Positions 43,199-51,478 of a DNA stretch of 64,000 nucleotides are shown here, piece after piece (position 1 is the first letter of the stretch; each line of letters begins with the position of its first letter). Source of the DNA: JANSWP01 sp041941305 (lineage in GTDB: Bacteria > Bacteroidota > Bacteroidia > Chitinophagales > Saprospiraceae); contig JBGTQJ010000012.1 in the NCBI GenBank assembly GCA_041941305.1, positions 62,001 to 126,000 of the forward strand. Reading direction: 5' to 3'. Below the pieces are notes generated by a model. It was not told the origin of the DNA and did not search any database. It worked only from the letters and a program-made list of their open reading frames with translations. The translations under genes and the position numbers were made by a program.

Positions 43199-43789
43199 TT
43201 AAGGCATCAAATTTTCAGAACTCAATTGCTCTTCTAATTTTAAATTTTTAAACAAAAAATATCCACATAAACTTCCAATAAAACTTCCTAAAATAGCACC
43301 TCCAAAAATGTCTGTAGGAAAATGAACTCCGACATATACTTGTGCATAAGCGATAGATGCTGCCCAAAAAAGCAAAGGTAGTTTTATCCTTTTTAAAATT
43401 CTTCCTAGCGAAAATATTAAAAAAAATGCCATAGAAAAGTGATTGGCTGCGTGAGAAGAGGTAAAACTATAACCACTACCACATCTAACTAAAATACGGA
43501 CATCATTGCTAATAGTAACATCATTACAGGGCCTCACTCTTTTTACACTTTTTTTAACAATATGACTACTGATAACATCTGAAATACTCAAACTAAATAG
43601 CAAACCGACAACTATATACAATCCGGCTTTTTTAAAATTTATTACCAAAAAACTCAATAAAAAAACATAAAATGGAAACCAAAAATATTTGCTTCTCCAA
43701 TAAGGTAAAAGGTAATCAAATAATGGGAAATGCCATTTTCCATTGATTAGCTCAAAGAGATAAAAATCCAATGTTAGAATTTCAGACAT
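43199..43789 (-). CDS. PAP2 family membrane phosphatase
   Basis: 196 aa with five or six transmembrane segments. PAP2 motif 1 is KKSVKRVRPCND, motif 2 FTSSHAANHF (SSH in place of the common SGH) and motif 3 AQVYVGVHFPTDIFGG. The nucleophile histidine of motif 3 and its aspartate are kept, but the S-R pair that usually starts motif 3 reads A-Q. The family dephosphorylates lipid phosphates such as undecaprenyl pyrophosphate or phosphatidylglycerol phosphate. The missing arginine may be a lineage variant or signal altered substrate. ATG at 43787-43789. A structured intergenic element begins 14 bp upstream. Confidence 0.85.
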   Translation of the reverse strand: MSEILTLDFYLFELINGKWHFPLFDYLLPYWRSKYFWFPFYVFLLSFLVINFKKAGLYIVVGLLFSLSISDVISSHIVKKSVKRVRPCNDVTISNDVRILVRCGSGYSFTSSHAANHFSMAFFLIFSLGRILKRIKLPLLFWAASIAYAQVYVGVHFPTDIFGGAILGSFIGSLCGYFLFKNLKLEEQLSSENLMP

Positions 43790-43803
43790 TATAAATTTAA
43801 AGG

Positions 43804-43969
43804 TTAGTGCATGAGGAATTAAGATATGGATAGGATATGGGAGCGTATTTTGTGCCTAACCGAGGCACGAGAAGTAAAGATAGCCAAAGCTACCTAAACG
43901 AAGAGTAACGAAGGGTAGGTGCAAAAGAAGCCTCATTACCTGTTCAAAATTTAGTTCCTTATGCACTAG
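43804..43969. repeat. 166-bp palindromic intergenic element with terminal inverted repeats
   Basis: Ends are 19-bp imperfect inverted repeats (TTAGTGCATGAGGAATTAA at 43804-43822, partner 43951-43969, three mismatches). Inside, TTTTGTGCCTA (43848-43858) can pair with 43916-43926 using two G-U pairs. Small hairpins GTGCCT/AGGCAC (43852-43868) and TAGC/GCTA (43881-43892) are alternatives. It is richer in G and C than its flanks. It could be a miniature mobile element or a structured RNA. I cannot test copy number. Confidence 0.5.
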
Positions 43970-44100
43970 GATTTTGACGGCAGCAAATATATATTAATCT
44001 ATCTGGTTCTTTTCAAAGAAGTTACCCTGCAAACAATTCTAAATTCCTATTTTTGCCTTTACCAACTTTATTTCCTTAACCAAGTCAACATAACTACACC
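43970..44100 (+). promoter_or_regulatory. Leader of the cysteine desulfurase operon with a TATTTTTG box
   Basis: TATTTTTG at 44048-44055 matches TAnnTTTG, in CTATTTTTG context, about 45 bp before the ATG at 44101. There is no TTG -33 partner at normal spacing (CTG lies there). Confidence 0.4.
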
Positions 44101-45246
44101 ATGAGAGTATATTTAGACAATGCAGCTACCACCCCGATAAGCGAGGACGTAATCAATGTAATGGTTACTTGTATGAGAGAACATTATGGAAATCCTTCTT
44201 CAATTCATGCCCAAGGTAGAGTTGTAAGAGCAGCGATTGAAGAGTCTCGAAAAAAGGTAGCTAATTATTTGGGAGCATCTATAGGTGAAATCTTTTTCAC
44301 ATCCGGAGGTACGGAATCAAATAATATGGCACTTAAGTGTGCTGTAAGAGATTTGGGTGTTAAGAGAATCATTAGCTCACCCACTGAACATCATTGTGTT
44401 TTGCATACGCTTGAGCTTTTGGAGAAACACAATGTAATTATTGAATTGCTTGATGTAGATTCCAAAGGAAGAATTAATTATGAGCAATTGGAAGATTTCC
44501 TTCAAAATAGTAAGCATAAAACACTGGTTTCATTAATGCATGCAAATAATGAAATTGGAACAATCCAGGATATGGTTAGAATCTCAAATATTTGTGAAAA
44601 GTATGGTGCACTATATCATTCAGATACTGTTCAGACCATTGCCCATTTTCCAATTATTGTTTCAGATATCAATATTCATTTCTTATCTGGTTCTGCACAC
44701 AAATTCCATGGACCAAAGGGCGTCGGTTTTATTTACATTAAAGGGGACAATCAAATAAAACCAATGATAGATGGTGGATCACAAGAGCGAAATATGCGTG
44801 CTGGAACTGAAAATGTTTACGGTATCGTAGGAATGTCAAAAGCTTTGGAATTAGCCTATGAAAACATGGAGGCTAGAAAGGATCATATTGAGTCAATTAG
44901 GGGATATTTAAAACTTCAATTGCTTGAAAATTTTGAAGACATTCAATTCAATGGAGACCATGATGGTGATTATTTATATACCGTATTGTCGGTCTCATTC
45001 CCACCTTCTCCAAAGTCTGAATTGTTACTTTTGAGTTTGGATATTGCAGGGATCAGCGCTTCTGGAGGATCTGCCTGCAGCTCAGGAGCAGAAAAAAGCT
45101 CACACGTAATGTCTGCAATAAATGCGGCCCCTGGCAGAAAATCCATACGATTTTCTTTTTCTCATTACAACACAAAAGCGGAAATTGATTTTTTGATTGA
45201 AAAGTTGAAAACAATGGTTGCTGTGAAAGAAGCGGTAGCTGTTTAA
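44101..45246 (+). CDS. Cysteine desulfurase (NifS/IscS-like)
   Basis: A PLP enzyme taking sulfur from cysteine for Fe-S clusters or thiolation. 381 aa. It begins MRVYLDNAATTPISEDV, with HYGNPSSIHAQGR, FTSGGTESNNMAL and EHHCVLHTLELL for the PLP pocket. The Schiff-base lysine is K201 in SAHKFHGPKGVGF. The persulfide-carrying cysteine is C326 in GGSACSSGA. RxTEN and FHYN-type segments (RAGTENVYGIVG; SFSHYNTKAEID) complete the family pattern. The FabH-like gene follows by 28 bp, so the two may share a transcript. Whether it is the main Fe-S desulfurase cannot be decided, because no iscU, sufE or sufB gene is near. Confidence 0.93.
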   Translation: MRVYLDNAATTPISEDVINVMVTCMREHYGNPSSIHAQGRVVRAAIEESRKKVANYLGASIGEIFFTSGGTESNNMALKCAVRDLGVKRIISSPTEHHCVLHTLELLEKHNVIIELLDVDSKGRINYEQLEDFLQNSKHKTLVSLMHANNEIGTIQDMVRISNICEKYGALYHSDTVQTIAHFPIIVSDINIHFLSGSAHKFHGPKGVGFIYIKGDNQIKPMIDGGSQERNMRAGTENVYGIVGMSKALELAYENMEARKDHIESIRGYLKLQLLENFEDIQFNGDHDGDYLYTVLSVSFPPSPKSELLLLSLDIAGISASGGSACSSGAEKSSHVMSAINAAPGRKSIRFSFSHYNTKAEIDFLIEKLKTMVAVKEAVAV

Positions 45247-45274
45247 ATCAATATTTATTTTAAAAAATACCCAT

Positions 45275-46348
45275 ATGGCAATTAGATCGAAAATAGGTGG
45301 AATTGGCTATTATGTTCCTGAGTCAGTGGTTACAAATGAAGATTTGAGTGAAGTAATGGACACTTCTGATGATTGGATTCAGGAGCGAACTGGAATAAAA
45401 GAAAGACGATACGGGATAAAACATAAAGAAACCACCACAACCATGGGGGCGAAGGCTTCTGAAATTGCAATAGATAGAGCTGGAATAAACAAAGAAGATA
45501 TTGATTTTATCATCTTCGCAACACTCAGCCCTGATTACTATTTCCCTGGTTGTGGTGTACTATTACAGCGTGAATTAGGAATAACAAAAACTGAAGTTGG
45601 GGCTTTAGATATTAGAAACCAGTGTTCAGGATTCGTTTATGGTTTATCAATTGCCGATCAGTTTGTAAAATCTGGAATGTATAAGAATATATTGTTGGTA
45701 GGGTCAGAAATGCATTCCATGGGATTGGATTTTAGTACCAGGGGCAGGAATGTAACAGTAATATTTGGTGATGGTGCCGGAGCAGCTGTAATTCAACCAA
45801 CAGAGAAGGAAAACCAGGGCGTTTTAACTACCAAATTACACTCTGATGGTACTTATGCTGAAAAATTGGCATTTATTAACCCAGGGGCTCATGGTGGAGT
45901 TCATTTTGATAAATTGGGAATCGATTATGATTTTGGTTACGACAGGGATTTGAAATATGGAGAGATATTTATCAGAAAACATATGCTTGAAAATGGCCAA
46001 TATTACCCAAATATGGAGGGAAAATTTGTCTTCAAATTAGCAGTACAAAAATTTCCCGAAGTCATCAAAGAAGCCTTAGATGAAGTAAATTTGGAGACAA
46101 GCGATATTGATATGCTAATACCCCATCAGGCTAATTTGAGAATTAGCCAATTTGTCCAAAAGCGTTTAGGATTGGGAGATCATCAAGTTTGGAACAATAT
46201 TCAAAAGTTTGGGAATACAACTGCAGCTTCCGTTCCCATCGCACTTTGTGAAGCATGGGAGTCTGGTGCAGTAAAGGAGGGTGATTTGGTTTGTCTTGCA
46301 GCATTTGGTAGCGGATTTACATGGGGTTCTGCTTTGATTCGATGGTAA
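45275..46348 (+). CDS. 3-oxoacyl-ACP synthase III (FabH-like)
   Basis: A thiolase-fold condensing enzyme. 357 aa, somewhat longer than the ~320 aa E. coli FabH, with an extra segment around residues 210-250 (FGYDRDLKYGEIFIRKHMLENGQ region). The start GIGYYVPESVVTNEDL and DDWIQERTGIKERRY are typical. The catalytic triad is Cys117 (RNQCSGFVYGL), His284 (IPHQANLRI) and Asn314 (KFGNTTAAS). GDGAGAAVI and AFGSGFTWGSALIRW close the active site. It probably starts fatty-acid or related acyl-chain synthesis with acetyl-CoA and malonyl-ACP; another acyl product is possible. A strong bidirectional terminator follows. Confidence 0.9.
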   Translation: MAIRSKIGGIGYYVPESVVTNEDLSEVMDTSDDWIQERTGIKERRYGIKHKETTTTMGAKASEIAIDRAGINKEDIDFIIFATLSPDYYFPGCGVLLQRELGITKTEVGALDIRNQCSGFVYGLSIADQFVKSGMYKNILLVGSEMHSMGLDFSTRGRNVTVIFGDGAGAAVIQPTEKENQGVLTTKLHSDGTYAEKLAFINPGAHGGVHFDKLGIDYDFGYDRDLKYGEIFIRKHMLENGQYYPNMEGKFVFKLAVQKFPEVIKEALDEVNLETSDIDMLIPHQANLRISQFVQKRLGLGDHQVWNNIQKFGNTTAASVPIALCEAWESGAVKEGDLVCLAAFGSGFTWGSALIRW

Positions 46349-46369
46349 AATTAAAGATGTGTTATTCTC

Positions 46370-46407
46370 AAAAAAAGCAGGCTGAAAACAAACAGCCTGC
46401 TTTTTTT
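46370..46407. terminator. Bidirectional terminator between convergent genes
   Basis: A perfect 14-bp stem (46371-46384 with 46393-46406) around an 8-nt loop, A run on the left and T run on the right. It serves the FabH-like gene and the acyltransferase gene. Confidence 0.95.
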
Positions 46408-46420
46408 ATTGGATTAATAA

Positions 46421-47728
46421 TTAGCCTTCTGATTTAAGAACATTTATTGAATTTGATATTTCGGTTCTCAAAGAAATTAATTTGCTTTGAATTTCCAGGT
46501 TCAAACTTTTAAATTTTTTAGCTAGGACAACCTCCTCCCAAAAATCTCTATAAATTAGTGCAAATCTCCCTAGAAGGAGAATAATTATCAAAGCACCTAT
46601 CAGCCACCAATTTCCAATAATTATTAAAGAAATAATCCAAACCAATAAATACAGAAAATAAAGGACCATACCAACACCAATTTTTACAGATGCGTGAAAC
46701 TCTATCTTTTTTACTTTTTTGTCTGCAAAGTATTTGGCAAACAAAAGTGGAGGGCAGTGAAAAATGTAGGCAATTAAAAAGGGCACATAACCTAGGATTA
46801 AATAAATATAATTAACAAAACAAGCCTTACTTGGTTTCGCTACTGCAACATCTTCTATGCTATTTTCTGATAGCAACTTCAAGTATTTTAAAGTTTTTGA
46901 TTTTAAATCAGTTTTTTCATCAGCATCCAAATTGTTCACTTCTTGTGCAATTTTTATTTCCTCATGTGCCATGGTTGAAGTCTTTCTATCTACAACTGGA
47001 AAGATTGGAATGTCCATATTGTTACGATTTACCTCCAGCAATCCATTTACAAAATCGTCATCCTCCGATTTATCAATATGAATGACCAATTTCTTCATTT
47101 CTTCTTTAATCCGTTGCGTAATCAAACGGATTGCTTTTCGATCGTTTTCCTTGTAAGCATCCAAATAATCTTTTAAATAAAAAGGCTTTCCAAATTCAAT
47201 CATCGCATAACTTCGGAACTTGTGAGAATCGGTGTAATTGACACAAACCGGGACAAAAGCCAGGTTTTCATTTTTGTATTTCTCATAAAAGTTCAAAGCC
47301 ATTCTGGCTGGTCCTTTTTGTATGGTTCTTAGTCTTTTTACATGTTTGACTTCTCCTTCAACCAAAATGATGATATTCCGGTTTTTATTCCAAAGCGTAT
47401 TGACATACTCAAAAATAGCCTGATTTTTTCTCATTCCTTCAAAACCATCACGAGATCTAAATATTGGAATGGTTCTAATTGACCTCAATGCCCATCTGAC
47501 AATCGCTGAAGCCTTGAACATGTCCCCTCTTAAAATAAAATGAAATTGGGGAATTGAATTTCCTGCAATAAAGATTGGATCCAAAAAGGAGGTTGGATGA
47601 TTCAAAGCAACCAATGTCGGTATTTTCTCCTTTGGAAAGTTTTTCCAACCTAAAAAATAAACCTTTTTGAAATTGACCCTAAATGCAAAATGAATGATGG
47701 GTCTTAAAATTTGGTATAAAATATACAT
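46421..47728 (-). CDS. PlsC-like phospholipid acyltransferase with C-terminal membrane helices
   Basis: 435 aa. The N-terminal half carries the lysophospholipid acyltransferase signature: HX4D box in ALNHPTSFLDPIF, the IPIFRSRDGFEGM segment, and the VEGEVKHVKRLR/KGPARMAL block with PVCVNYTD. The C-terminal half has hydrophobic helices (YIYLILGYVPFLIAYIF; GVGMVLYFLYLLVWIISLII; WWLIGALIIILLLGRFALIY). It would transfer an acyl chain to a glycerolipid or related acceptor in the inner membrane. The acceptor is unknown. ATG at 47726-47728. dinB ends 47 bp upstream on the same strand. Confidence 0.85.
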   Translation of the reverse strand: MYILYQILRPIIHFAFRVNFKKVYFLGWKNFPKEKIPTLVALNHPTSFLDPIFIAGNSIPQFHFILRGDMFKASAIVRWALRSIRTIPIFRSRDGFEGMRKNQAIFEYVNTLWNKNRNIIILVEGEVKHVKRLRTIQKGPARMALNFYEKYKNENLAFVPVCVNYTDSHKFRSYAMIEFGKPFYLKDYLDAYKENDRKAIRLITQRIKEEMKKLVIHIDKSEDDDFVNGLLEVNRNNMDIPIFPVVDRKTSTMAHEEIKIAQEVNNLDADEKTDLKSKTLKYLKLLSENSIEDVAVAKPSKACFVNYIYLILGYVPFLIAYIFHCPPLLFAKYFADKKVKKIEFHASVKIGVGMVLYFLYLLVWIISLIIIGNWWLIGALIIILLLGRFALIYRDFWEEVVLAKKFKSLNLEIQSKLISLRTEISNSINVLKSEG

Positions 47729-47775
47729 GTAGTCTCTTGAAAATTTTGGGGCTTAAATTAGAACAATTTAATGAA

Positions 47776-48876
47776 TCAACCCAAATCATTTTCTCCTTCA
47801 AAGTCGAATTTTAATTGAATACCTTCTCCATATTTATCTTTAGTCAAATTTGAAACTGATACTCCCAACAATCTACATTTTTCAAAAGCATGAATATTAC
47901 TTTCGAGTAATTCATAAATGGTGGTCTTCAATAATTCAGGGTTGTTTACTTCACTCAAAAAAGTTTTACTTCTGCTTAAGACTTTAAAATCGTGTGTTTT
48001 TATTTTAAGGGAAACTGTTCTTCCAAAATTGTTTTTTTGTTTCATATACTTGAAGACAGTGGCACAAATTGGATCTAATTTTTCTTTCATGGCATTTATG
48101 TCTTGCAAATCTTCAAAAAAAGTACGTTCTGCACCAATCGATTTTCGAATGCGGTTGGGCTTAACTTTCCGCCTATCTAATGCACGTACAATTGTGAAAT
48201 AATGCCTCCCTGCTTTTCCAAATCTTTGAACCAATTCAATCTCAGAATATTTTTTCAAATCCCCACCTGTATGTATTCCCATTCCATGCATTTTTTTGGC
48301 AGTTACCTTCCCAATTCCCATGAATTTTTCAATCTTCAATTGTTCCAGAAAAACCAATGCTTCTTCTGGAGTTATGACTTTTATTCCATTGGGTTTGTTG
48401 ATATCTGATGCCACTTTTGCAAGAAATTTATTAAAAGAGACACCTGCTGAAGCGGTCAACTGTGTTTCATCAAAAATGCGTTTTCGTATTTGGTTGGCGA
48501 GAATGGTTCCAGAATTAATTCCCATTTTATTTTCAGTAACGTCCAGATAGGCTTCATCTAAAGAAAGTGGTTCTACTAAGTCAGTAAACTCGAAGAATAT
48601 CTCTCGAATTTGTTTTGACACCTCCGCATATAAATGATGATGTCGACTAGTAAAAATTAAATCTGGGCAAAGTCTTTTTGCTGTAACCCCTGGCATTGCT
48701 GAACGTACCCCAAATTTCCTGGCTTCATAGCTAGCGGAGGCAACAACACCTCTTCTTCCGGAACCTCCCACAGCAACAGGTTTCCCACGCAGTTCAGGAT
48801 TTTCCCTTTGCTCAATTGAAGCGTAAAAGGCATCCATGTCAATATGTATTATTTTTCGGAATGGAGGACTGAGCAT
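47776..48876 (-). CDS. dinB: DNA polymerase IV (Y-family translesion polymerase)
   Basis: 366 aa. Palm and fingers motifs: HIDMDAFYASIEQRENPEL near the start with the first catalytic aspartate, KPVAVGG, VASASYEARKFGVRSAM, and SLDEAYLDVT carrying the second catalytic acid pair. The helix-hairpin-helix region reads IEKFMGIGKVTAKKMHGMGI. The little-finger domain covers ~240-350. The C-terminal QLKFDF is a plausible sliding-clamp-binding motif. It bypasses DNA lesions at the cost of fidelity. ATG at 48874-48876. No LexA-type operator was recognised upstream. Confidence 0.93.
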   Translation of the reverse strand: MLSPPFRKIIHIDMDAFYASIEQRENPELRGKPVAVGGSGRRGVVASASYEARKFGVRSAMPGVTAKRLCPDLIFTSRHHHLYAEVSKQIREIFFEFTDLVEPLSLDEAYLDVTENKMGINSGTILANQIRKRIFDETQLTASAGVSFNKFLAKVASDINKPNGIKVITPEEALVFLEQLKIEKFMGIGKVTAKKMHGMGIHTGGDLKKYSEIELVQRFGKAGRHYFTIVRALDRRKVKPNRIRKSIGAERTFFEDLQDINAMKEKLDPICATVFKYMKQKNNFGRTVSLKIKTHDFKVLSRSKTFLSEVNNPELLKTTIYELLESNIHAFEKCRLLGVSVSNLTKDKYGEGIQLKFDFEGENDLG

Positions 48877-48994
48877 ACATTCAACATTTTTGGAGAAAAT
48901 ATTCCGAATGTTTTTGTTACTGTAGACGGTGAAGGTAGGAATTAATTAAATGGAAATTAGATTTAGCAATAGGTGAACCTTCAGGAAAAGTTGC

Positions 48995-50101
48995 TCAATC
49001 AAAATATCTTGGAGATTCTATTTTGTCAATGTTGAACCCAAAATCATACCCCAACATTACTTCAAATGAGCCATGAGTATAGGAACCAAAACCATTGATA
49101 GGATAATCATAGGCTAAACCAATCCGCATCCCATTTTCCAAATAAAATGCGATCCATGCATCGATAGAATCATGAGAACTTCTTAAATCGATTTCATTGT
49201 TTTTGAAGAAAGCTGGAAATGCTGAACGAAAAGAAGTACCCAACCAAAAACGTTGGTTAAAAAACAAGGACAGATCTATATCAAATGAGGTAGGTGCACC
49301 TGTACTTTTTATTTTATCTCCCTGAGCAAAAAACTCGCTAAATAGTCCAACACTTTTAATTAAAATTGATGGCTTGAAAATTAAATCCTCTCCTTTTATT
49401 GGAAATGCATTTCCCAATGTGATGTATAAATGCTGGGAGGTTTGCGCCCATTTCCTCAACTGTTCTTCTTCCAAATCAGTGAGTTGACGAAGATTGAAAT
49501 TGACCAGGTGAGGGATAGAAATACCTGCATAAAACCTCGAAGTGTAAAAAAATATACCCGCACCAAAATTTGGTCTCCAAAGACTAGGGTCAGGTCCATC
49601 AAAAGCATTATCCGTCACCCTTGGATCTTTAAAGTTAAGACTTTCCCAATCTGCCCGCCAATTCATAACTCCTCCCTGTAATCCCAGGGAAAGTGTCCCT
49701 TCACCAAAATCAATTCGATAAGCATAACTACCTTCGATAGACGTCACACCCCTTGCTCCAGTTCTGTCATTTACCAAACTCAGGCCTACTCCTACTCTAT
49801 TCAATATTGGGGTGTGAATAGAGAAAGTTTGGGTTACTGGTCTTCCATCATAACCACTTACTGACGGAATATCGTCTCCCCAACCGTGCCATTGATCACG
49901 ATATAGTGCAACAACTGACAAATGCTCTCTACTTCCAGCATAGGCAGGATTGAAAACCAAGGTATTGAACATGTATTTTGTAAACTGAGCTTCCTGTTGT
50001 GCAGAAATTTTTGTGGCAGGCAGCAAAATTGCAATGGAGAGCATCATTACACAAAATATATTCCCCAAATGAACGACATGTTTATTGAAAGCCCTTTTCA
50101 T
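48995..50101 (-). CDS. PorP/SprF family type IX secretion membrane protein
   Basis: About 368 aa from the ATG at 50099-50101; the open frame extends to 50200, but MKRAFNKHVVHLG precedes a good signal peptide ending ISAQQ. Family hallmarks follow directly: EAQFTKYMFNTLVFNPAYAGSRE, ALYRDQWHGW, QTFSIHTPILN, VGVGLSLVNDRTGARG, SYAYRI and a later series of beta-strands (FYAGISIPHLVNF; LFFNQRFWLGTSFR; GLAYDYPINGF; HGSFEVMLGYDF). It would be an outer-membrane barrel linked to T9SS or to one particular secreted substrate. It is encoded far from the giant T9SS substrates in this window, so pairing with them is not shown. Confidence 0.88.
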   Translation of the reverse strand: MKRAFNKHVVHLGNIFCVMMLSIAILLPATKISAQQEAQFTKYMFNTLVFNPAYAGSREHLSVVALYRDQWHGWGDDIPSVSGYDGRPVTQTFSIHTPILNRVGVGLSLVNDRTGARGVTSIEGSYAYRIDFGEGTLSLGLQGGVMNWRADWESLNFKDPRVTDNAFDGPDPSLWRPNFGAGIFFYTSRFYAGISIPHLVNFNLRQLTDLEEEQLRKWAQTSQHLYITLGNAFPIKGEDLIFKPSILIKSVGLFSEFFAQGDKIKSTGAPTSFDIDLSLFFNQRFWLGTSFRSAFPAFFKNNEIDLRSSHDSIDAWIAFYLENGMRIGLAYDYPINGFGSYTHGSFEVMLGYDFGFNIDKIESPRYFD

Positions 50102-50473
50102 GGGAGAAAGTTTAATTTTAAAAGGATGAATCAAATAAATCGGGGAGGATGAGGATATAGTGTGGGATTCAAATGCGAAAATAACATAAATTATTTTCAA
50201 ATATATCTTGACTCAAAAATAAAGAATCCTTTTATATAAAAAAGTCAAAAATTATGCCTTGTGGAATGAAAGATCCTAATTGATGATTTTAGAAGCAAAA
50301 CTATCAACATTACACTACAAGAATCCATTATATTCTCTTCAAAATCAAACACTTATTAATCTAAAGACCTAAATATTTAAAAACAAACTTATTTAATTGT
50401 TCTAGCATCCTGAAAAATAAATTTTGACCTTTGAAAACCAAATTATAGCTAAAACTTCCAAAAACGATTACAA
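50102..50473. other. Divergent intergenic region between PorP/SprF and Crp/Fnr genes
   Basis: 372 bp, AT-rich and without coding potential. It holds the two minus-strand promoter-like boxes at 50198-50221. No Crp-type dyad was recognised. Confidence 0.4.
50198..50221 (-). promoter_or_regulatory. Two candidate -7 boxes upstream of the PorP/SprF gene
   Basis: On the minus strand TATATTTG (50198-50205) and TATTTTTG (50214-50221) both match TAnnTTTG, about 100-115 bp before the ATG. No TTG sits about 20 bp upstream of either. Confidence 0.35.
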
Positions 50474-51154
50474 ATGAATTTAGAGCGAGCCATGAACATG
50501 CTTCCCAATTTCCCATTATTTCAGGATTTGACACCATTGGAAATTGGACGATTAAACTCAATAATTGAGTATCAAGTCAAACCAAAATTTAGTTTCCTTT
50601 ATCTTGTTGATGAACCTTCGGTAAATATTCATTTTCTGGCAAAGGGAATGGTAAAAACAGGAACCCACTCTGATGATGGAAGAGAAGTTATTAAATCTAT
50701 CTTACATCCTTTTTCTGTTTTTGGAGAACTAGGATTGGCTGGGGAAAAAACCAGAAATGAATTTGCCAGGGCACTGAATGAAGAAGTCCACTTTTTTACC
50801 ATAAAAACTGCTGATTTTCAATCATTAATGCGTTCAAATTACAAGATCAGCCTAAGTGTTTTGGAGTTGATAGGTGGACGCCTTAGACGAGCAGAAAGCA
50901 AACTTGAAAACCTGATATTTAAAGATGCTCGAGCAAGAATCATTGAATTTTTAAAGGAAAGTGCTGAAAAACAAGGTAGAAAAGTAGGATTTGAGCATTT
51001 GCTAAAACATAGCCTTACACAACAAGATATTGCAAATATTACAGGGACCTCCAGACAAACTGTAACTTCCGTTCTAAACAATTTGAAAAAGGAAAACCTA
51101 ATCCATTTTAACAGAAAAACTATTCTAATTCGGGATTTGGAAAATCTAGAGTAG
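50474..51154 (+). CDS. Crp/Fnr family transcriptional regulator
   Basis: 226 aa. Residues ~15-135 form a cyclic-nucleotide-binding-type beta-roll (LFQDLTPLEIGRLNSII; IHFLAKGMVKTGTHSDDGREVI; FSVFGELGLAGE). The dimer helix spans ~136-155 (YKISLSVLELIGGRLRRAESKL). The C-terminal winged helix-turn-helix reads LTQQDIANITGTSRQTVTSV then LNNLKKENLIHF. No cysteine cluster typical of an FNR Fe-S sensor is present. The effector is unknown; members of this group in Bacteroidota often lack a conserved cAMP site. It has ATG codons at residues 1, 7 and 9. It is followed by a pair of hairpins before doxX. Confidence 0.88.
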   Translation: MNLERAMNMLPNFPLFQDLTPLEIGRLNSIIEYQVKPKFSFLYLVDEPSVNIHFLAKGMVKTGTHSDDGREVIKSILHPFSVFGELGLAGEKTRNEFARALNEEVHFFTIKTADFQSLMRSNYKISLSVLELIGGRLRRAESKLENLIFKDARARIIEFLKESAEKQGRKVGFEHLLKHSLTQQDIANITGTSRQTVTSVLNNLKKENLIHFNRKTILIRDLENLE

Positions 51155-51243
51155 ACTTTATTTCAAGGTGGTTTATATGAGAAAAAATTAGTTTTTGCCA
51201 TACAAATTATTTTGGAATTAAGTCTGGTAGGCTTTGCAAATAT

Positions 51244-51334
51244 GCTATAAGAATGATAGTGGGAAATTATTTTCCTGGCTTCATTCTTATAGCCCTTCCA
51301 GAACCGCCCTGCCCGTATGGGTGGCCAGACGGTT
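51244..51334. repeat. Two adjacent intergenic hairpins in a G+C-rich patch
   Basis: A perfect 13-bp inverted repeat (GCTATAAGAATGA 51244-51256 with 51281-51293) encloses a second stem GGAAA/TTTCC (51262-51275), making a ~50-nt hairpin. A second stem-loop follows: AACCG (51302-51306) with CGGTT (51330-51334), enclosing CCC-GTAT-GGG. No T run follows, so it is not a standard terminator. The stretch 51291-51345 is clearly richer in G and C than the surrounding DNA. Confidence 0.55.
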
Positions 51335-51449
51335 GTAGTCAACACGACTTAATTAATAAGAGTACAAAGAGAATTGTAACATGACTTGAATGTTACAAAA
51401 AACAAGCAATTCAAACATCCTACAATTTAACCATCCAATCTTTCTTTCC

Positions 51450-51457
51450 TATTTTTG
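51450..51457 (+). promoter_or_regulatory. Candidate -7 promoter box (TATTTTTG) for doxX
   Basis: Matches TAnnTTTG in the CTATTTTTG context, 22 bp before the preferred ATG at 51479. This implies a very short leader. No TTG -33 element is present. Confidence 0.4.
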
Positions 51458-51478
51458 GCACTTCAAAAACGAAATGCC

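Larger units (their letters stand above)
51155..51478. other. Intergenic region between crp and doxX
   Basis: 324 bp with no supported gene. It contains the double hairpin at 51244-51334 and a promoter-like box at 51450-51457 just before doxX. Confidence 0.5.

Noticed and set aside
51244..51293. Terminator for the Crp/Fnr gene
   Set aside because: The hairpin is strong but is followed by CCTTCC rather than a T run, and lies 90 bp after the stop.
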